Source: JAYGED01 sp046582565
GTDB lineage: Bacteria; Pseudomonadota; Alphaproteobacteria; JAAXGF01
Assembly: GCA_046582565.1 (NCBI GenBank)
Contig: JAYGED010000207.1
Coordinates: forward strand, 1 to 44,152
DNA: 44,152 bases
Reading direction: 5' to 3'
Every line of letters starts with the position of its first letter. Positions within the stretch are counted from its first letter, which is position 1. The translations under genes and the position numbers were made by a program. The notes beneath the pieces are model-generated. The model did no database searches. It was given only the letters and a program-made list of their open reading frames with translations, and had not been told where the DNA came from. This document shows positions 17,604 through 26,182 of the stretch, one piece after another.

Positions 17604-17650
17604 CTCATAGTTTCCTTAAATTCTAATATATTCAATCACTTGGAGGCGTT

Positions 17651-18643
17651 TCATTCAGTTGATGCGCTCGACTCGGCAGGCGCTTCATCCTCCTTGGGGG
17701 CGTCCTCAGCCTTCGCTGCCTGTTCGGCGGGGGTCTCCTCCGCCACGGGCGCCTCTTCGGCGGGGGCTTCCTCAGCCTTCGCTGCCTCTTCGGCAGGGGC
17801 GTCCTCAGCCTTCGATGCCTCTTCGGCGGGGGCGTCAGTGCTTTCTTCCGCTGCCTTCTTCGCCTCGGGCTCGGCTTCTTCCGGCAGAACTTCTACCGGC
17901 GTATCCTCGGCCTCGCCGATATCGCCGCCACTGATTTCGAGTTCCTGCTGAATACCGTCGAGAACGGCATCGCGCATTAGCTGGCAATAGAGATTGATGG
18001 CGCGGATTGCGTCATCGTTGCCGGGAATCGGGTAATCGACCAGGTCGGGATCGGAATTGCTGTCGATCACCGCCACAACGGGAATGTTGAGCTTACGGGC
18101 CTCGGCGATGGCGATCTTTTCCTTGTTGGTGTCGATGATGAAGATTACATCGGGCAGGCCGCCCATATCCTTGATGCCGCCCAGGGCCCGGTCGAGCTTG
18201 TTGCGCTCGCGGGTCATCTGCAGCAATTCTTTCTTGGTCAGGCCGGTACTTTCCTGGCCGGTGTTTTCCTGTTCGAGCTGCTCATCGAGTTCGCGCAGGC
18301 GCCGGATCGAGACCGAGACGGTCTTCCAGTTGGTCAACATGCCGCCGAGCCAGCGGTGATTGACATAGTACTGGCCACAGCTTTTGGCGGATTCGGCAAT
18401 CAGATCGGTCGCCTGACGCTTGGTGCCGACGAACAGCACCCGGCTGCCCCCGGCCACGGTGTCGCGCACCAGCTTGAGGGCGCGATGGAGCAACGGTGCG
18501 GTCTGCTGAAGATCGATGATATGGGCACCGCCGCGGATGCCAAAAATATAGGGGCCCATTTTCGGGTTCCAGCGTCGTGTCTGGTGGCCGAAATGGACGC
18601 CAGCTTCGAGAAGCTGGCGCATAGTGAACTCTGGCAAAGCCAT
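17651..18643 (-). CDS. rpsB: 30S ribosomal protein S2 with a long acidic repeat tail
   Basis: Ribosomal protein S2, which helps bind S1 and mRNA on the 30S subunit. The core (about 1-243) is standard, beginning MALPEFTMRQLLEAGVHFGH and including the HRWLGGMLTNWKT and PIPGNDDAIRA motifs. A tail of about 85 residues rich in Ala, Glu and Pro brings the total to 330. Most of it consists of 11-residue tandem repeats from residue 270. Acidic S2 tails occur in some other alphaproteobacteria, so the extension itself is not unique. The frame is open to 18832, but the ATG at 18641-18643 with AAGGAAA upstream is the family start. A leader of about 200 bp separates it from dnaE. Confidence 0.97.
   Translation of the reverse strand: MALPEFTMRQLLEAGVHFGHQTRRWNPKMGPYIFGIRGGAHIIDLQQTAPLLHRALKLVRDTVAGGSRVLFVGTKRQATDLIAESAKSCGQYYVNHRWLGGMLTNWKTVSVSIRRLRELDEQLEQENTGQESTGLTKKELLQMTRERNKLDRALGGIKDMGGLPDVIFIIDTNKEKIAIAEARKLNIPVVAVIDSNSDPDLVDYPIPGNDDAIRAINLYCQLMRDAVLDGIQQELEISGGDIGEAEDTPVEVLPEEAEPEAKKAAEESTDAPAEEASKAEDAPAEEAAKAEEAPAEEAPVAEETPAEQAAKAEDAPKEDEAPAESSASTE
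17672..17836 (-). repeat. 33-bp in-frame tandem repeat in the rpsB tail
   Basis: Units at 17804-17836, 17771-17803, 17738-17770 and 17705-17737 each encode 11 residues of the pattern (D/E)-(A/T)-PAE-(E/Q)-A-(S/A/P)-(K/V)-AE. A fifth, degenerate unit covers 17672-17704. Units 1, 2 and 4 are the closest at DNA level. The period is a multiple of three, so copy-number changes would leave the frame intact. Confidence 0.85.
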
Positions 18644-18841
18644 ATTGTCGTTTCCTTTTCCGGTTGCACGTCCGCGAGAGTGGTCCGATTTAACATCCGG
18701 ACACCGGAGCGACGTGATGGGGATTGACCCAACGCGCCGAAGTCCCGCGTGTGAATTTGAGCCCGACAGAAGCGTCGGATCCAGGGATCGCTTAGAAAGG
18801 CAGGTTCTAAAGCTTCCCCGCCCGCGCCGCAAGGGAAATTC
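18644..18841 (-). promoter_or_regulatory. rpsB leader region
   Basis: This 198-bp stretch between the dnaE stop and the rpsB ATG has no supported gene. It should hold the rpsB-tsf promoter and 5' UTR. In many bacteria S2 represses its own mRNA through a leader structure, but I cannot match this leader to a known element by eye. Short self-complementary pieces exist, without one dominant hairpin. Confidence 0.5.
18804..18832 (-). promoter_or_regulatory. Candidate promoter for rpsB-tsf
   Basis: On the - strand, TTGCGG (18827-18832) and TAGAAC (18804-18809) are 17 bp apart, immediately after the dnaE stop codon. This would give a 5' UTR of about 155 nt. Matches to consensus are 3/6 and 4/6, so the call rests mainly on spacing and location. 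Confidence 0.3.
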
Positions 18842-21800
18842 TTATTTCTGGCTAACGCCGGAAACGCCGGGGAATTCTTCAATTTCAGCGCGTAATCTCG
18901 GGGTGACGCCAAAGCCGCCGGGAATCGTCACCTCGACCTCCTTATCGTCGAGATCGATCACCAGGGTCACCCGCCCCCGCCCCGACCCGGCGCGGGCTAG
19001 AATATCCTGTAAACTGGCGAGTGCCGGGGCCTCGACCATATGCACTTCGAGATCGCAGGCGGTCTTGGCGACGGCCTCGTTGAGAGACTTAACCGATATG
19101 GCATTGACGCGCAGCTGATCGCCTTCGGGCTGGGCGCTGGCCTTGATCAATAACGGGGCGCCGGTATCGAGCAGTTCCCGGCTGGCCTCGAGAATTTCGG
19201 CGAACAGGGCGACTTCGATCTCGCCGCTTGGATCGGACAGGGTGATAAAGGCGAAGCGCCCGCGCGCGCCGCGCCGTTCCTGCTTGCTCGCCATGATACC
19301 CGCGATAGTGAGCATGGGTGGATTGTCGCGACTGACCAGCTCGTTTATCTCGGCAATGGGCGTCACCTTGAGCTGCTGGAGTTCATTCTCAAAGGCTTCC
19401 AGGGGATGCTCGTAGAGGTAGAAGCCGACGGCGTCGAACGCCTGCTGGCCTCTCTCATGCTTCGTCCATGGAGTGATGTCGGGCAGGTCGGGCGGCGCCA
19501 GGGCGGAACAGCGATCATCCTCATCGCCGCCGCCAAACAGGCTGACTTGATTGCTGTCGCGCTCTTCAGCCATGGCATGGGCGTGGCGCGTCAGCAATTC
19601 GGCGGCGGCATGAACCCTGGCGCGGTTGGGCTCCAGACAATCGAAGGCGCCGGCCCGGGCGAGGTTTTCGATCTGTCGCTTGTTGATCACCCTGGGATCA
19701 AGCCTGCCGGCGAAGTCGAACAGGTCTTTATAGGGCCCCTTTGCCGCACGCTCATCGACCAGGGCCTGCATGGCCGTTTCGCCGACGTTCTTGATCGCTG
19801 CCAGGGCGTAGCGGATGGCCGGCTTGCCCGCCTCGTCCTCATCGACCAGAAAACCCGCCCCGGAATGGTTCACATCCGGTTGCAACAGGGTGATGCCGGT
19901 ATCCTCCAGGTCCTTTCGGAAGATGCTGAGCTTGTCCGTATTGCCCAACTCAAGGCTCATGGAGGCGGCGAAAAACTCAACCGGGTAGTTGGCTTTGAAA
20001 TAAGCGGTCTGATAAGCAATCAAGGCATAGGCTGCCGCATGGCTCTTGTTGAAGCCGTAGCCGGCGAATTTATCGACCAGGTCGAAAATGCTTCCCGCTT
20101 GCCATTCCGGCACGTCGTTTTTCATGGCGCCGGTAATGAAGGCTTTGCGCTGGGCGGCCATCTCGACCTTGTCTTTTTTGCCCATGGCGCGGCGCAGAAT
20201 ATCGGCCTGGCCCAGGGTAAAGCCCGAAAGCACCCGGGCGATTTCCATCACCTGTTCCTGATAGACGATGACCCCGAAGGTCTCCTTGAGGGTGTCTTCC
20301 AGCATCGGATGCAGATAGTCGGCCGGCTCGCGGCCCTGCTTGCAGGCGATGAATTTGGGGATGTTGTCCATCGGTCCCGGCCGGTAGAGGGCGACCAGGG
20401 CGATAATCACCTCGAAGGCGTCGGGCTTGAGCTTGGTCAGCACATCGCGCATGCCCGAGCTTTCCAACTGGAACACGCCGACAGTCTCGCCGCGCCCGAG
20501 CATGGCGTAGGTATCGGCGTTATCGAGCGGCAGGTGCGACAATTCAATGTCGACGCCGCGTGCCGCCAGCAGACGTTGGGTCCGGTCGAGCACGGTCAGG
20601 GTCTTGAGGCCGAGGAAGTCGAATTTCACCAGCCCGGCGCGCTCGACATCCTTCATGGAGAATTGCGTCACCGGCATATCCGAGCGCGGGTCGCGATAGA
20701 GCGGCACCAGCTCGGCGAGCGGGCGGTCGCCGATCACCACGCCGGCGGCATGGGTCGAGGCGTGGCGATAGAGCCCCTCGAGCTTGAGCGCCATGGTGAG
20801 CAGCCTAGCCACGGCCTCGTCCTCGTCTCGGGCGGCGCGGATCGGCGCTTCGGATTTGATGGCCTGGTCCAGAGTTACCGGATCGGCCGGGTTGTTGGGA
20901 ACCATCTTGCAGATACGGTCGACCTGGCTGTAAGGCATCTCCAGTACGCGGCCCACATCGCGCAGGGCGGCGCGGGCGCGGAGCGTGCCGAAAGTGATGA
21001 TCTGGGCGACCTGATCGCGGCCGTATTCCTCCTGGACATGAGCGATCACCTCGTCGCGCCGGTCTTCACAGAAATCGATATCGAAATCGGGCATCGATAT
21101 GCGTTCCGGATTGAGGAAACGCTCGAACAGCAGGCCGAAGCGCAAGGGATCAAGGTCGGTAATGGTCAGCGCCCAGGCGACCACCGATCCGGCGCCCGAC
21201 CCCCTGCCCGGCCCGACCGGAATGTCGTGCTCCTTGGCCCAATGGATGAACTCGGCGACAATCAGGAAGTAGCCCGGATACTCCATCTTGTTGATCACGC
21301 CGAGCTCGAATTCGAGCCGCTCGCGATAGGTCTGCGCCGCGATTTCCTGATCCGCGGCGCTCATCGCGGACGTAAAGACATGGTCGATGAGGCGTTTCTC
21401 CAGACCGGCGGCGGCTTGCTTGCGCAGCGCTTCCGCTTCGCTCACCCCGTCGAGTTCGGGGAACGCCGGCAGGATCGGCGCATGGGCCGGCGCCCGAGCC
21501 GCGCAGCGCCGGGCGATGACCAGCGTATTGTCGATGGCTTCGGGCAGATCGGCGAACAGGGCGCGCATCTCGGCAGGCGATTTGAAGTAATGCTCGGCAT
21601 TCACCCGCCGCCGTTGATCGTTGTTCAGGGTGACGCCCTGGGCGATGCAGAGCAGCGCCTCATGGGCCTCATGCATGGCGACATCGGCGAAATAAACGTC
21701 ATTGGTGGCGACCAGGGGCAAATCGTTGTCGTAAGCCATTTGCAGCAGCGCCGGTTCCATGCGTTTCCCATCGTCGAGACCGTGACGGGTAAGCTCTATG

Positions 21801-22300
21801 TAGAGACGGTTGGGAAACAGCGATTGCAGGCGCCCCAGTGCGGCCTCCGCCGCCGGGGCTTGTCCGTTGGCAAGCAGCCGCCCGATGGGGCCACCGACGC
21901 CGCCGGTCAGGGAGATCAACCCCTCGCTATGGGCTTCGAGATATTCCCAAGTGATATGCGGCGCCTCGCCGGGCTCCGACTCGAGAAAGGCATGGCTCAC
22001 CAGCTTGACCAAGTTGCCGTAGCCGGTCTCGTTCTGAGCCAGGACGGGAAGCCCGTCAGGCTCTCCCTGGCCGTCCTGGGCGGCAAGCGGCAGCAGGCAA
22101 CCGATGATCGGCTGGACACCGGCCTTGAAGGCGGTCTCTGAGAACTGCATGGCGCCGAACAGATTGCCCGAATCGGTCACCGCCACCGCCGGCATGGCGT
22201 GGCGTTCGCAGAGGCCGATCAGATCGGAAATCAGGATCGCCCCTTCCGACAGGGAGAAAGCGGAATGAACCCTCAGATGAACAAAATCGGCATGCGGCAT
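18842..22300 (-). CDS. dnaE: DNA polymerase III alpha subunit
   Basis: Catalytic subunit of the replicative polymerase. It has an N-terminal PHP domain opening FVHLRVHSAFSLSEG, as in E. coli DnaE, then palm, thumb and fingers. The catalytic carboxylates lie in PDFDIDF near residue 400, with the third in KFDFLGLKTLTV. A helix-hairpin-helix/tau-binding region and an OB-fold near the C-terminus (IAGIMASKQERRGARGRFAFITL) complete it. The 1152-residue length and domain order indicate DnaE1, not the error-prone DnaE2. ATG at 22298-22300 is preferred over the in-frame GTG at 22318. A DnaA box lies about 70 bp upstream. Confidence 0.97.
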   Translation of the reverse strand: MPHADFVHLRVHSAFSLSEGAILISDLIGLCERHAMPAVAVTDSGNLFGAMQFSETAFKAGVQPIIGCLLPLAAQDGQGEPDGLPVLAQNETGYGNLVKLVSHAFLESEPGEAPHITWEYLEAHSEGLISLTGGVGGPIGRLLANGQAPAAEAALGRLQSLFPNRLYIELTRHGLDDGKRMEPALLQMAYDNDLPLVATNDVYFADVAMHEAHEALLCIAQGVTLNNDQRRRVNAEHYFKSPAEMRALFADLPEAIDNTLVIARRCAARAPAHAPILPAFPELDGVSEAEALRKQAAAGLEKRLIDHVFTSAMSAADQEIAAQTYRERLEFELGVINKMEYPGYFLIVAEFIHWAKEHDIPVGPGRGSGAGSVVAWALTITDLDPLRFGLLFERFLNPERISMPDFDIDFCEDRRDEVIAHVQEEYGRDQVAQIITFGTLRARAALRDVGRVLEMPYSQVDRICKMVPNNPADPVTLDQAIKSEAPIRAARDEDEAVARLLTMALKLEGLYRHASTHAAGVVIGDRPLAELVPLYRDPRSDMPVTQFSMKDVERAGLVKFDFLGLKTLTVLDRTQRLLAARGVDIELSHLPLDNADTYAMLGRGETVGVFQLESSGMRDVLTKLKPDAFEVIIALVALYRPGPMDNIPKFIACKQGREPADYLHPMLEDTLKETFGVIVYQEQVMEIARVLSGFTLGQADILRRAMGKKDKVEMAAQRKAFITGAMKNDVPEWQAGSIFDLVDKFAGYGFNKSHAAAYALIAYQTAYFKANYPVEFFAASMSLELGNTDKLSIFRKDLEDTGITLLQPDVNHSGAGFLVDEDEAGKPAIRYALAAIKNVGETAMQALVDERAAKGPYKDLFDFAGRLDPRVINKRQIENLARAGAFDCLEPNRARVHAAAELLTRHAHAMAEERDSNQVSLFGGGDEDDRCSALAPPDLPDITPWTKHERGQQAFDAVGFYLYEHPLEAFENELQQLKVTPIAEINELVSRDNPPMLTIAGIMASKQERRGARGRFAFITLSDPSGEIEVALFAEILEASRELLDTGAPLLIKASAQPEGDQLRVNAISVKSLNEAVAKTACDLEVHMVEAPALASLQDILARAGSGRGRVTLVIDLDDKEVEVTIPGGFGVTPRLRAEIEEFPGVSGVSQK

Positions 22301-22356
22301 GGTGATCGAAGATCGCACAGGACACTGCCAAAGTCAGCGCGAACAGAATGCCAACC

Positions 22357-22376
22357 CCACAAGATGTTGTGGATAA
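22357..22376 (-). promoter_or_regulatory. Consensus DnaA box overlapping a dyad upstream of dnaE
   Basis: The - strand reads TTATCCACA (22368-22376), an exact match to the high-affinity DnaA box TTATNCACA. It overlaps a perfect dyad, CCACAA-4-TTGTGG (22357-22372). The site lies in the short gap between lolD and dnaE, 68 bp from the dnaE ATG. DnaA acts as a transcription factor for replication genes in Caulobacter; control of this dnaE is inference. Confidence 0.5.
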
Positions 22377-22396
22377 CTTGCCCTTATTGGCCGTTC

Positions 22397-23077
22397 TTAT
22401 TGAATCGTAACAATTCCGTCTTCCAGGGCAAGCACCCGGTCCATCTTGCCCGCCAGTTCCATATTATGGGTGGCGACCAGGGCGGCGACGCCGGTTTCGC
22501 GAACCAGAGCCGTAAGACTGTCGAACACATTCATGGCGGTGCCGTGATCGAGGTTGCCGGTGGGCTCGTCGGCCAGCAACAACCGAGGCCGGTTGGCCAG
22601 GGCGCGGGCGAGGGCTACCCGCTGCTGTTCACCGCCGGAGAGCCGCGCCGGCCGGTGATCTGCCCGCGCCTCAAGGCCGAGTTGAGCGAGCAGCTCGCTC
22701 GCCCTGCCGCGGGCCGAGGTTTTGCTCTCCCCGGCGATCAGCCTCGGCAGCATGACGTTCTCAAGCGCCGAAAACTCCGGCAACAGATGATGAAACTGAT
22801 AGACGAAACCGAGGGTGTCGCGCCGCAGGCGCGTGCGCTCGCCGTCGCTCAGATTGCCGCAAGGCGCGCCGTCGATATGGACCTCCCCGCCGTCGGGCGG
22901 CTCGAGCAGGCCGGCCACTTGAAGTAGGGTGGACTTTCCTGCCCCGGACGGGCCGACCAGGGCGACCAGCTCACCGGGGTCAAGCGCCATGGAGACGCCG
23001 CGAAGCACCTCAAGGCGACCGCCGCCAAGTTCGAAGCAACGGCTGACATTGTCCAGACGTAAAGCCGGTTCACTCAT
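22397..23077 (-). CDS. lolD: Lipoprotein-releasing ABC transporter ATPase LolD
   Basis: Cytoplasmic ATPase that powers release of outer-membrane lipoproteins from the inner membrane to LolA. The Walker A GPSGAGKST is at residues 42-50. The ABC signature LSGGEQ is at 146-151 and the Walker B LLLADEPTGNLD begins at 166. The Q-loop FVYQFHHLLPEFSALENV (91-108) is the LolD/MacB-type sequence. The length of 226 is typical. The start overlaps the end of the permease gene upstream by 8 bp, so the two subunits are translationally coupled. Confidence 0.95.
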   Translation of the reverse strand: MSEPALRLDNVSRCFELGGGRLEVLRGVSMALDPGELVALVGPSGAGKSTLLQVAGLLEPPDGGEVHIDGAPCGNLSDGERTRLRRDTLGFVYQFHHLLPEFSALENVMLPRLIAGESKTSARGRASELLAQLGLEARADHRPARLSGGEQQRVALARALANRPRLLLADEPTGNLDHGTAMNVFDSLTALVRETGVAALVATHNMELAGKMDRVLALEDGIVTIQ

Positions 23078-24317
23078 AACGGAGAGCCTCGACCGGATCG
23101 AGCCGGGCGGCGCGCCAGGCCGGGTACAGGGTGGCCAGCAGGGACAGCACCAGGGACATGGCGACCACGATCAGCACTTCATCCCAATCGATGCGCGACG
23201 GCAGTTTGGAGAGGAAATATATTTCCGCCTGAAACAGATCGATCCCGGCGAGCCCCTCGATCCAGCGCCGGATGGTCTCGAGATTGAGGGCGAAGGTGAT
23301 GCCCGCGAGGCTGCCCATGGCCGTGCCGATAACGCCGATACTGGCCCCGGTAAGCAGGAAGATGCGCATCACCGTCCCCCGGGTCGCCCCCATGGTGCGC
23401 AGGATGGCAATATCGCGGCCCTTGTCTTTGACCAGCATGATCAGGCTCGAGATGATGTTGAAGGCGGCGACCAGGATGATCAGGGTGAGGATGAGGAACA
23501 TGACGTTGCGCTCGACCTTGACGGCGCCGAAGAACTGCTCGTTGGCCTGCTGCCAGTCCCAGATCGTGCCGCGCGCCGCGACCTGGGCGATAACCGCCCG
23601 TTTGAGGTCGACAATGTCGGTGGGGTTCTCCGCTGTCAGCTCGATGCCGGTGACCGCGCCGGGCAAGCGGAAATAAATCTGCGCCGCATCGAGCGGCATG
23701 AACAGGAAGCTGTTGTCGTATTCGTACATGCCGACGTTGAAGGTGCCGACCACCGTATAGGCGGCGCTGCGCGGCACCGTGCCGAATACCGTCGGCATAC
23801 CGCGCGGCGACAGCAGCGTGATGTCATCGCCGATAGCCAGGCCCAGGCGCAGGGCCATGCGTTCGCCGATCAGCACCCCCTCGCCCGTGCGGAAGCGATC
23901 GAGCCCGCCTTCGGTGATCGCCGCAGCTATGACGTCATGATTAGCCAGATCGGCCGGCCGCAGACCGCGCACCATGGCGCCCGTGGTCTGTCCGCCGCCT
24001 GCCGTCGCCAGCACCTGGCCGTCGATAATCGGCATCGCCCGCACCACGCCGTCGATGTCCGCCAGGGCGACTGTCAGGGGCGTGTAATCGACCAGCTCGC
24101 CGTTAAAGCCATAGACCGTGATATGGCCGTTGACGCCGAGGATGCGGGTCAGCAGTTCATGGCGAAAGCCGTTCATCACCGACATGACGATGATCAGCGC
24201 GGCAACGCCGAGCGTAATACCGAGGAAGGAGAACACGGCGATGACCGAGACAAAGCCCTCTTGACGCCGCGCCCCGAGATAGCGCATTGCCACCAGCCAT
24301 TCGAATGCGGAGAACAT
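23070..24317 (-). CDS. lolC: Lipoprotein-releasing ABC transporter permease LolC/LolE
   Basis: Membrane subunit of the lipoprotein release complex. It opens with FEWLVAMRYLGARRQEGFVSVIAVFSFLGI, the family N-terminus and first membrane helix (about 20-45). A large periplasmic MacB-like domain (about 50-270) follows, then three C-terminal helices near 275-300, 320-345 and 378-400. It ends in PAWRAARLDPVEALRYE, the common FtsX/MacB tail. Only one permease gene is present, so it probably acts as a LolF-type homodimer with LolD, as in other alphaproteobacteria. It follows proS by 6 bp. Confidence 0.95.
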   Translation of the reverse strand: MFSAFEWLVAMRYLGARRQEGFVSVIAVFSFLGITLGVAALIIVMSVMNGFRHELLTRILGVNGHITVYGFNGELVDYTPLTVALADIDGVVRAMPIIDGQVLATAGGGQTTGAMVRGLRPADLANHDVIAAAITEGGLDRFRTGEGVLIGERMALRLGLAIGDDITLLSPRGMPTVFGTVPRSAAYTVVGTFNVGMYEYDNSFLFMPLDAAQIYFRLPGAVTGIELTAENPTDIVDLKRAVIAQVAARGTIWDWQQANEQFFGAVKVERNVMFLILTLIILVAAFNIISSLIMLVKDKGRDIAILRTMGATRGTVMRIFLLTGASIGVIGTAMGSLAGITFALNLETIRRWIEGLAGIDLFQAEIYFLSKLPSRIDWDEVLIVVAMSLVLSLLATLYPAWRAARLDPVEALRYE

Positions 24318-24323
24318 GGCTGG

Positions 24324-25637
24324 TTAGCCGGTGAGCTTTGAAATTGCCGCCTCGATGGAGAGCTCTTCGCGCTCGCCGGTCGCCCGGCGTTTGAGCTCGA
24401 CCTTGCCCTCTTTAACACCGCGCGGACCGACGATGAGCTGCCAGGGCAGACCGATCAGATCCATGGCGGCGAATTTGGCGCCGGCGCGGTCGTCGGTGTC
24501 GTCATGCAGCACTTCGAGACCGGCCGCAACGAGCTTGCCGTAGAGATCGTCGCAGGCGGCGGCGCAGGCATCGTCGCTGGGCTTGAGGTCGATCAGGCCG
24601 ACCGCGAAGGGGGCGACGGACTCAGGCCAGATGATGCCGTCGTCGTCGTGGCTCGCCTCGATGATGGCGCCGACCAGGCGTGATACGCCGATGCCGTAGG
24701 AGCCGCTATGCACCGCGACGGATTGGCCGTCGGGCGTATCCACCCGGCAATTCATGGCGTCGGAATATTTGGTGTCGGAATAGAAGATATGGCCGACCTC
24801 GATGCCCCGCGCCGTGACAAGGTCGCCGGGCGCCACCGGGCAATTGTCGGGATCGTGTTTATCATCGGTCGCCGCATAGTGGCTGGTCCAGTCGGCGACG
24901 ATGGGTTCGAGATTGCTCTCGAAGTCAATTTTGCTGCCCAGCACATCGCGCTCAAGCAGGGCGCGGTGACAGTAGACGGCGCTTTCGCCGGTGTCGGCGA
25001 GTATGACGAATTCGTGGCTTAGGTCGCCGCCGATGGGGCCTGACTCCGCTGCCATGGGCACCGCCTTGAGCCCCATGCGGGCGAACACTCGAAGGTAGGA
25101 GACGAACATTTTGTTGTAGGACCGCTTGGCGGACGCATAATCGATGTCGAAACTGTAGGCGTCCTTCATATAGAACTCGCGGCCGCGCATGATGCCGAAG
25201 CGCGGGCGTATCTCGTCGCGGAATTTCCATTGAATGTGATAGAGGTTGCGCGGCAGATCGCGATAGCTTTTGACCGCGTTTCTGAAGATTTCGGTGATCT
25301 GCTCCTCGTTGGTTGGGCCATAGAGCATGTCACGGTCGTGGCGGTCCTTGATGCGGAGCATTTCCGGGCCATAATCGTCGTAGCGCCCAGATTCCCGCCA
25401 GAGATCAGCGGGCTGGATGGTCGGCATGAGCATTTCGTGACAGCCCGCCGCGTTCATTTCCTCGCGCACGATCTGCTCGATGCGCTTGAGCACGCGAAAG
25501 CCCGTGGGCAGCCAGGAATAGATGCCGGCGCTCGATTGCCGGATCATGCCGGCGCGCAGCATCAGGCGGTGCGAGGCGATCTTCGCCTCGGCGGGTGTCT
25601 CCTTGATCGTCGGCATGAAATAACGGGAAAGGCGCAT
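24324..25637 (-). CDS. proS: Prolyl-tRNA synthetase, short alphaproteobacterial type
   Basis: A class II aminoacyl-tRNA synthetase that charges tRNA-Pro. Motif 1 lies in the GIYSWLPTGFRVLKRIE region and motif 2 in YHIQWKFRDEIRPRFGIMRGREF. The C-terminal anticodon-binding domain starts around residue 340. At 437 residues it lacks the large editing insertion of E. coli-type ProRS (about 570 residues), as is usual in alphaproteobacteria. The frame is open to a TTG at 25658, but the ATG at 25635-25637 has GGGAG 5 bases upstream and gives the conserved MRLSRYFMPT start. A good promoter candidate lies upstream. lolC follows after 6 bp. Confidence 0.97.
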   Translation of the reverse strand: MRLSRYFMPTIKETPAEAKIASHRLMLRAGMIRQSSAGIYSWLPTGFRVLKRIEQIVREEMNAAGCHEMLMPTIQPADLWRESGRYDDYGPEMLRIKDRHDRDMLYGPTNEEQITEIFRNAVKSYRDLPRNLYHIQWKFRDEIRPRFGIMRGREFYMKDAYSFDIDYASAKRSYNKMFVSYLRVFARMGLKAVPMAAESGPIGGDLSHEFVILADTGESAVYCHRALLERDVLGSKIDFESNLEPIVADWTSHYAATDDKHDPDNCPVAPGDLVTARGIEVGHIFYSDTKYSDAMNCRVDTPDGQSVAVHSGSYGIGVSRLVGAIIEASHDDDGIIWPESVAPFAVGLIDLKPSDDACAAACDDLYGKLVAAGLEVLHDDTDDRAGAKFAAMDLIGLPWQLIVGPRGVKEGKVELKRRATGEREELSIEAAISKLTG

Positions 25638-25681
25638 CGGGACTCCCAAAACACTCAATTAGAAAAGATTGAAGAGGGGGG

Positions 25682-25710
25682 AGTCTAGGCAAAGGCCGGT
25701 AGAAATTCAA
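25682..25710 (-). promoter_or_regulatory. Candidate promoter for proS-lolCD
   Basis: On the - strand, TTGAAT (25705-25710) and TAGACT (25682-25687) are separated by exactly 17 bp, each matching consensus at four of six positions. They lie 15 bp after the stop of the upstream small exported protein gene and about 45 bp before the proS ATG, suggesting an independent start for proS. Confidence 0.45.
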
Positions 25711-25724
25711 TCGCGCCCTGGGGT

Positions 25725-26159
25725 TTATTGCCCCTCGGCACAGGCGGCGGCGACGATGCGGGCTTCGTTGTCGGTCAGGCGCTGGTCGTTAAAATAGACT
25801 TCGCCATCTTGCAGGGTGACATAGCCGGCGTCTAATTCGGCGCCGTATGGCCTGATCTCGCCGCCGCCCTCAACGAAGACTTCCTGATCGCCGAGCTGCC
25901 CATCGATGGCGATCAACGGGTGGCCGATGGTTATGATAAGATCGTCGGTGTTGTAGTCGATGCGCCCGGTATTGTTGATGTCGGCGGGCAACACGCTGCC
26001 CCCGAAGCCGTCTGTCCCCGGCTGATAGGCGACATCATCGAGGGGCACATGGGCCACCATCTCGGCGCAATCCTCTGCCTTAATGGAAAGATGCGCCGCC
26101 CCCGCGGGGCCGCCCACAATCAATATCGCGACACTCAAAGTCATAAGAAACCGCATCAT
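25725..26159 (-). CDS. Small exported protein of unknown function
   Basis: I do not recognise a family. The 144-residue product starts with a clear Sec signal peptide (two initiator Met options, basic MMRFL, hydrophobic core to about residue 19) with cleavage likely after AGA near residue 21. The mature part is acidic and looks beta-rich. It contains exactly two cysteines, Cys31 near its beginning and Cys140 near its end, which could form one disulphide in the periplasm. Gly- and Asp-rich turns such as DLIITIGHPLIAIDG are visible. There is no lipobox. It lies 23 bp after the efflux pump gene and probably shares its transcript. The frame is open upstream to 26639, but that part runs antiparallel through the pump gene and is not credible. 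Confidence 0.75.
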   Translation of the reverse strand: MMRFLMTLSVAILIVGGPAGAAHLSIKAEDCAEMVAHVPLDDVAYQPGTDGFGGSVLPADINNTGRIDYNTDDLIITIGHPLIAIDGQLGDQEVFVEGGGEIRPYGAELDAGYVTLQDGEVYFNDQRLTDNEARIVAAACAEGQ

Positions 26160-26182
26160 GGCGGCAGTATGAATTGCGACCC

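Noticed and set aside
17672..17836. 33-bp repeats considered as a CRISPR array
   Set aside because: Units are adjacent without spacers, keep the reading frame and lie inside rpsB; no cas genes are nearby.
18644..18832. 63-residue N-terminal extension of S2
   Set aside because: The sequence does not resemble S2. The ATG at 18641-18643 has a ribosome-binding site and matches the family start.
19406..22141. 911-codon open frame on the + strand opposite dnaE
   Set aside because: Antisense to the Pol III alpha gene, with no recognisable domain and biased composition; a codon-usage shadow.
22929..24341. 470-codon + strand frame opposite lolD/lolC, and a similar one at 26174-27469 opposite the MFS gene
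   Set aside because: Both are antisense to well-supported genes and have the same Asp/His/Gly/Arg-rich shadow composition.
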